Shown piece after piece: positions 62,165 to 64,000 of a DNA stretch of 64,000 nucleotides. The stretch's first letter is position 1. Each line of letters starts with the position of its first letter. The translations under genes were made by a program, and so were the position numbers. The notes under the pieces were generated by a model that saw only the letters and a list, made by a program, of their open reading frames with translations, ran no database searches and was not told where the DNA came from. The DNA comes from an uncultured Shimia sp. GTDB taxonomy: Bacteria; Pseudomonadota; Alphaproteobacteria; Rhodobacterales; Rhodobacteraceae. Location of the stretch: assembly GCA_937897325.1 (NCBI GenBank), contig CALCOY010000014.1, positions 62,001 through 126,000 of the forward strand, read 5' to 3'.

Positions 62165-63604
62165 ATGCTGGAGAAACGCCACTTCTACATCAATGGTGCA
62201 TGGGTTGCCCCCCAGGTGGGCAAGGATCATCACGTAATAGACCCTTCAACGGAAGAGCCCTGCGCGGTGATTTCTTTGGGGGGTGAGGCCGATGCCGACG
62301 CGGCTGTGGCCGCCGCCAAGGCGGCATTTCCGGGCTGGATGGCCACGCCTGTCGAGGACCGGATCGCCCTGGTCGAAAAGCTTATCGAAGTCTACAAGAC
62401 ACGCACCGAAGATCTGGCGCAGGCCATGAGTAGCGAGATGGGCGCGCCAATCGAAATGGCGCGCAGCCAGCAGGTCGGCGCGGGCACGTGGCATCTCAAG
62501 AACTTCATCAATGCGGCGAAGGATTTCGACTTCAGCCGCCCCTTGGGCGACCACGCACCAAACGATCGGATCATCTATGAACCTGTCGGTGTTTGTGCGC
62601 TGATCACGCCGTGGAACTGGCCGATGAACCAGATCACCCTCAAGGTGGGCGCCGCGGCGATTGCAGGTTGCACCATGGTGTTGAAGCCGTCCGAGGAATC
62701 CCCGCTTGATGCTATGATCTTTGCCGAAATGATGGACGAAGCTGGCTTTCCGCCCGGTGTGTTCAACCTCGTCAACGGTGATGGGGCGGGCGTAGGCACG
62801 GCGCTTTCGGGCCATGCGGACGTTGATATGGTGAGTTTCACCGGATCCACCCGTGCGGGCACGGCGATTTCCAAGAACGCGGCGGATACGCTTAAGCGCG
62901 TGCATCTGGAACTGGGTGGTAAAGGGGCGAATGTCATCTTCGAGGATTCTGACGACAAGGCGGTCAAACGCGGCGTGATGCACATGATGAACAACACCGG
63001 TCAAAGCTGCAACGCGCCGAGCCGGATGCTTGTTCAGAAGGGCCTTTATGACAAGGCCGTCGAAGAGGCAGCGGCTGTGGCTGACAAAGTGACCGTCGGA
63101 CCGGCGAGCGCAGAGGGTCGTCACATCGGCCCCGTGGTCAACGAGGTGCAGTGGAACAAGATCCAAGACCTGATCCAGAAGGGGATTGACGAAGGCGCAC
63201 GGCTGGTGGCGGGTGGCACTGGACGGCCTGAGGGTTTCAATAAAGGATTTTACGTAAGGCCGACGGTGTTTGCGGATGTGAACAATCAGATGACCATTGC
63301 GCGGGAAGAGATCTTTGGTCCGGTCCTGGCGATCATCCCGTTTGAGACCGAAGAGGAAGCCGTCGAGATTGCCAATGACACGCCCTATGGCCTTACCAAT
63401 TACGTGCAGACCCAAGATGGTGCGCGGCGAAATCGGCTGGCCCGGCAATTGCGGTCAGGTATGGTAGAGATGAACGGAGAAGCGCGCGCGGCTGGATCGC
63501 CGTTTGGTGGCATGAAGCAATCCGGCAATGGGCGCGAGGGTGGTATCTTCGGCATCGAGGACTTTCTTGAGGTCAAGGCGGTATCGGGTTGGTCCGCAGA
63601 ATGA
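62165..63604 (+). CDS. NAD(P)-dependent aldehyde dehydrogenase
   Basis: This 479-residue ALDH is complete: VGVCALITPWNWPMNQITLK, FTGSTRAGTAISKNAA, the general base in LELGGKGANVIFED, the nucleophile in NNTGQSCNAPSRML, and the closing GGMKQSGNGREGGIFGIEDF. The class fits broad-range aldehyde oxidation; the substrate is not evident. I chose the ATG after a GGGAGAG stretch, giving MLEKRHFYINGAWV; an ATG five codons earlier is possible. It is divergent from the peroxiredoxin, so both could answer oxidative or aldehyde stress. A palindrome lies ten bases after its stop. Confidence 0.93.
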   Translation: MLEKRHFYINGAWVAPQVGKDHHVIDPSTEEPCAVISLGGEADADAAVAAAKAAFPGWMATPVEDRIALVEKLIEVYKTRTEDLAQAMSSEMGAPIEMARSQQVGAGTWHLKNFINAAKDFDFSRPLGDHAPNDRIIYEPVGVCALITPWNWPMNQITLKVGAAAIAGCTMVLKPSEESPLDAMIFAEMMDEAGFPPGVFNLVNGDGAGVGTALSGHADVDMVSFTGSTRAGTAISKNAADTLKRVHLELGGKGANVIFEDSDDKAVKRGVMHMMNNTGQSCNAPSRMLVQKGLYDKAVEEAAAVADKVTVGPASAEGRHIGPVVNEVQWNKIQDLIQKGIDEGARLVAGGTGRPEGFNKGFYVRPTVFADVNNQMTIAREEIFGPVLAIIPFETEEEAVEIANDTPYGLTNYVQTQDGARRNRLARQLRSGMVEMNGEARAAGSPFGGMKQSGNGREGGIFGIEDFLEVKAVSGWSAE

Positions 63605-63614
63605 GGCATTCGGC

Positions 63615-63639
63615 TAAGGCGGGCGACACGCCCGCCTTA
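63615..63639. repeat. dispersed palindrome, copy 3 (after the aldehyde dehydrogenase)
   Basis: Perfect arms TAAGGCGGGCG and CGCCCGCCTTA around ACA. Same arms as the element after fdhA, here ten bases beyond the aldehyde dehydrogenase stop. Confidence 0.75.
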
Positions 63640-64000
63640 CGAAGATCAGATCGGAGCGATCAAGGAGAACCGCCGAAGTAAGGTGGGCGTGTCGCCCACC
63701 ATTACCTCCGAAAGTATCGATCCAACTCAACGGGATCATTCCAGTCCAGGCAACCGGAACACGGCGCGAAAACCCGATCGGTTTAGATCGTGCCCACAGA
63801 ACTTTTTCTTCGACCATACCTGCCAAGATCGCACGCTTTATCCTGGTCCGATTGCGGATATCGTTGCAGATCCTCCTTCTGTGCATTGATTGTGGTCCGA
63901 TGGCGGTTTCGCTTCTCAGGGGCAGACCTACGCAACTGGTTACGCGACAGGTACGCCCAGACCGGTATCGCTGTTGGGATCGATTGGGCGAAATCTCAAG
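63640..64000. other. stretch without a convincing gene
   Basis: About 360 bases at the right edge. Apart from a palindrome near its start I see only short frames on both strands, mutually antisense, without ribosome binding sites or recognisable protein motifs. The DNA is less GC-rich than neighbouring genes. It may be intergenic or hold decayed sequence; a gene could begin past the edge. Confidence 0.6.
63679..63704. repeat. dispersed palindrome, copy 4
   Basis: Arms TAAGGTGGGCG and CGCCCACC-A-TTA around TGT, with a single inserted A in the right arm. It lies 40 bases from copy 3 and uses GTGGGCG instead of GCGGGCG, showing compensated change in both arms. Confidence 0.7.

Noticed and set aside
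63614-63889. Two small opposed frames near the right edge
   Set aside because: They overlap each other and two palindromes, have no ribosome binding site and no protein-like motif.
1-64000. Prophage, insertion sequence, integrase, toxin-antitoxin or CRISPR-Cas system
   Set aside because: I looked for transposase, integrase, capsid, Cas and antitoxin motifs and found none. The only candidate for acquired DNA is the HExxH gene region and some inserts near rpsO.

Overview
The window looks like chromosome of a marine alphaproteobacterium of the Rhodobacteraceae (roseobacter group). The signs are GC-rich coding sequence with dense ATGA-type overlaps, an RpoE-ChrR singlet-oxygen locus with its divergent flavoprotein/DUF1365/MFS/DUF3833/SDR operon, RTX proteins, a DeoC-ALDH16 pair, VPLPA-CTERM proteins and several DUF families common in that group. 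Only a few short stretches lack a gene. I see no tRNA or rRNA gene, CRISPR array, insertion sequence or prophage. All family names come from reading motifs and from memory; no database was searched.

Layout. 1-2.6 kb: start of a branched-chain-type ABC ATPase and an acyl-CoA synthetase. 2.9-7.2 kb: an M20 amidohydrolase (probable allantoate amidohydrolase), a broken remnant, and a cysteine-type formate dehydrogenase alpha subunit. 7.4-10.1 kb: histidine phosphatase, GST and saccharopine dehydrogenase in an overlapping operon, then convergent DUF3775. 10.2-16.2 kb: a five-gene operon divergent from rpoE-chrR that matches the locus tied to furan fatty acid synthesis in Rhodobacter sphaeroides. 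16.5-19.9 kb: a frameshifted VPLPA-CTERM gene, rmuC and mutL. 20.0-29.8 kb: purine catabolism (puuD, permease, allA, allE, a puuE-uraD fusion, uraH) with a cyanide-insensitive bd-type oxidase (cioAB) and a class III aminotransferase among them. 29.9-33.2 kb: deoC and an ALDH16-type double aldehyde dehydrogenase. 33.3-34.0 kb: an unassigned HExxH protein. 34.2-42.6 kb: a minus-strand run rsmB, heparinase II/III-like, purH, lspA, DUF3035 lipoprotein, two M16 peptidase subunits. 42.7-45.4 kb: a tiny SDHAF4-like gene, a small secreted protein, dapB, rbfA and a phosphodiester glycosidase.

45.6-56.2 kb is the usual rbfA-truB-rpsO-pnp translation/RNA-decay block, opened up by accessory genes: a Calx-beta/RTX giant before truB, a second RTX protein before rpsO, and an SbtB/SbtA bicarbonate-uptake pair between rpsO and pnp. 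56.3-63.6 kb holds a VPLPA-CTERM GDSL hydrolase, phenylalanine hydroxylase with a divergent Lrp-type regulator, a three-gene surface-glycan cassette (GT2, RgpF-like, methyltransferase), a 1-Cys peroxiredoxin and an aldehyde dehydrogenase. The last 0.4 kb shows no convincing gene but carries two copies of a palindrome found at several places in the window.

Working together: UraH, UraD, PuuE, AllC, AllE and AllA cover each step from 5-hydroxyisourate to glyoxylate and urea, with PuuD making hydroxyisourate from urate and the NCS2 permease bringing in the substrate. RpoE-ChrR probably controls its divergent lipid operon. CioAB gives a second quinol-oxidising respiratory branch. The strongest leads for follow-up are the dispersed palindromes that sit right at stop codons, the SbtAB pair in an apparent heterotroph, the DeoC-ALDH16 unit, the RTX/SbtAB insertions into a housekeeping operon with a perfect TTAA-N7-TTAA site, and the unassigned HExxH protein.
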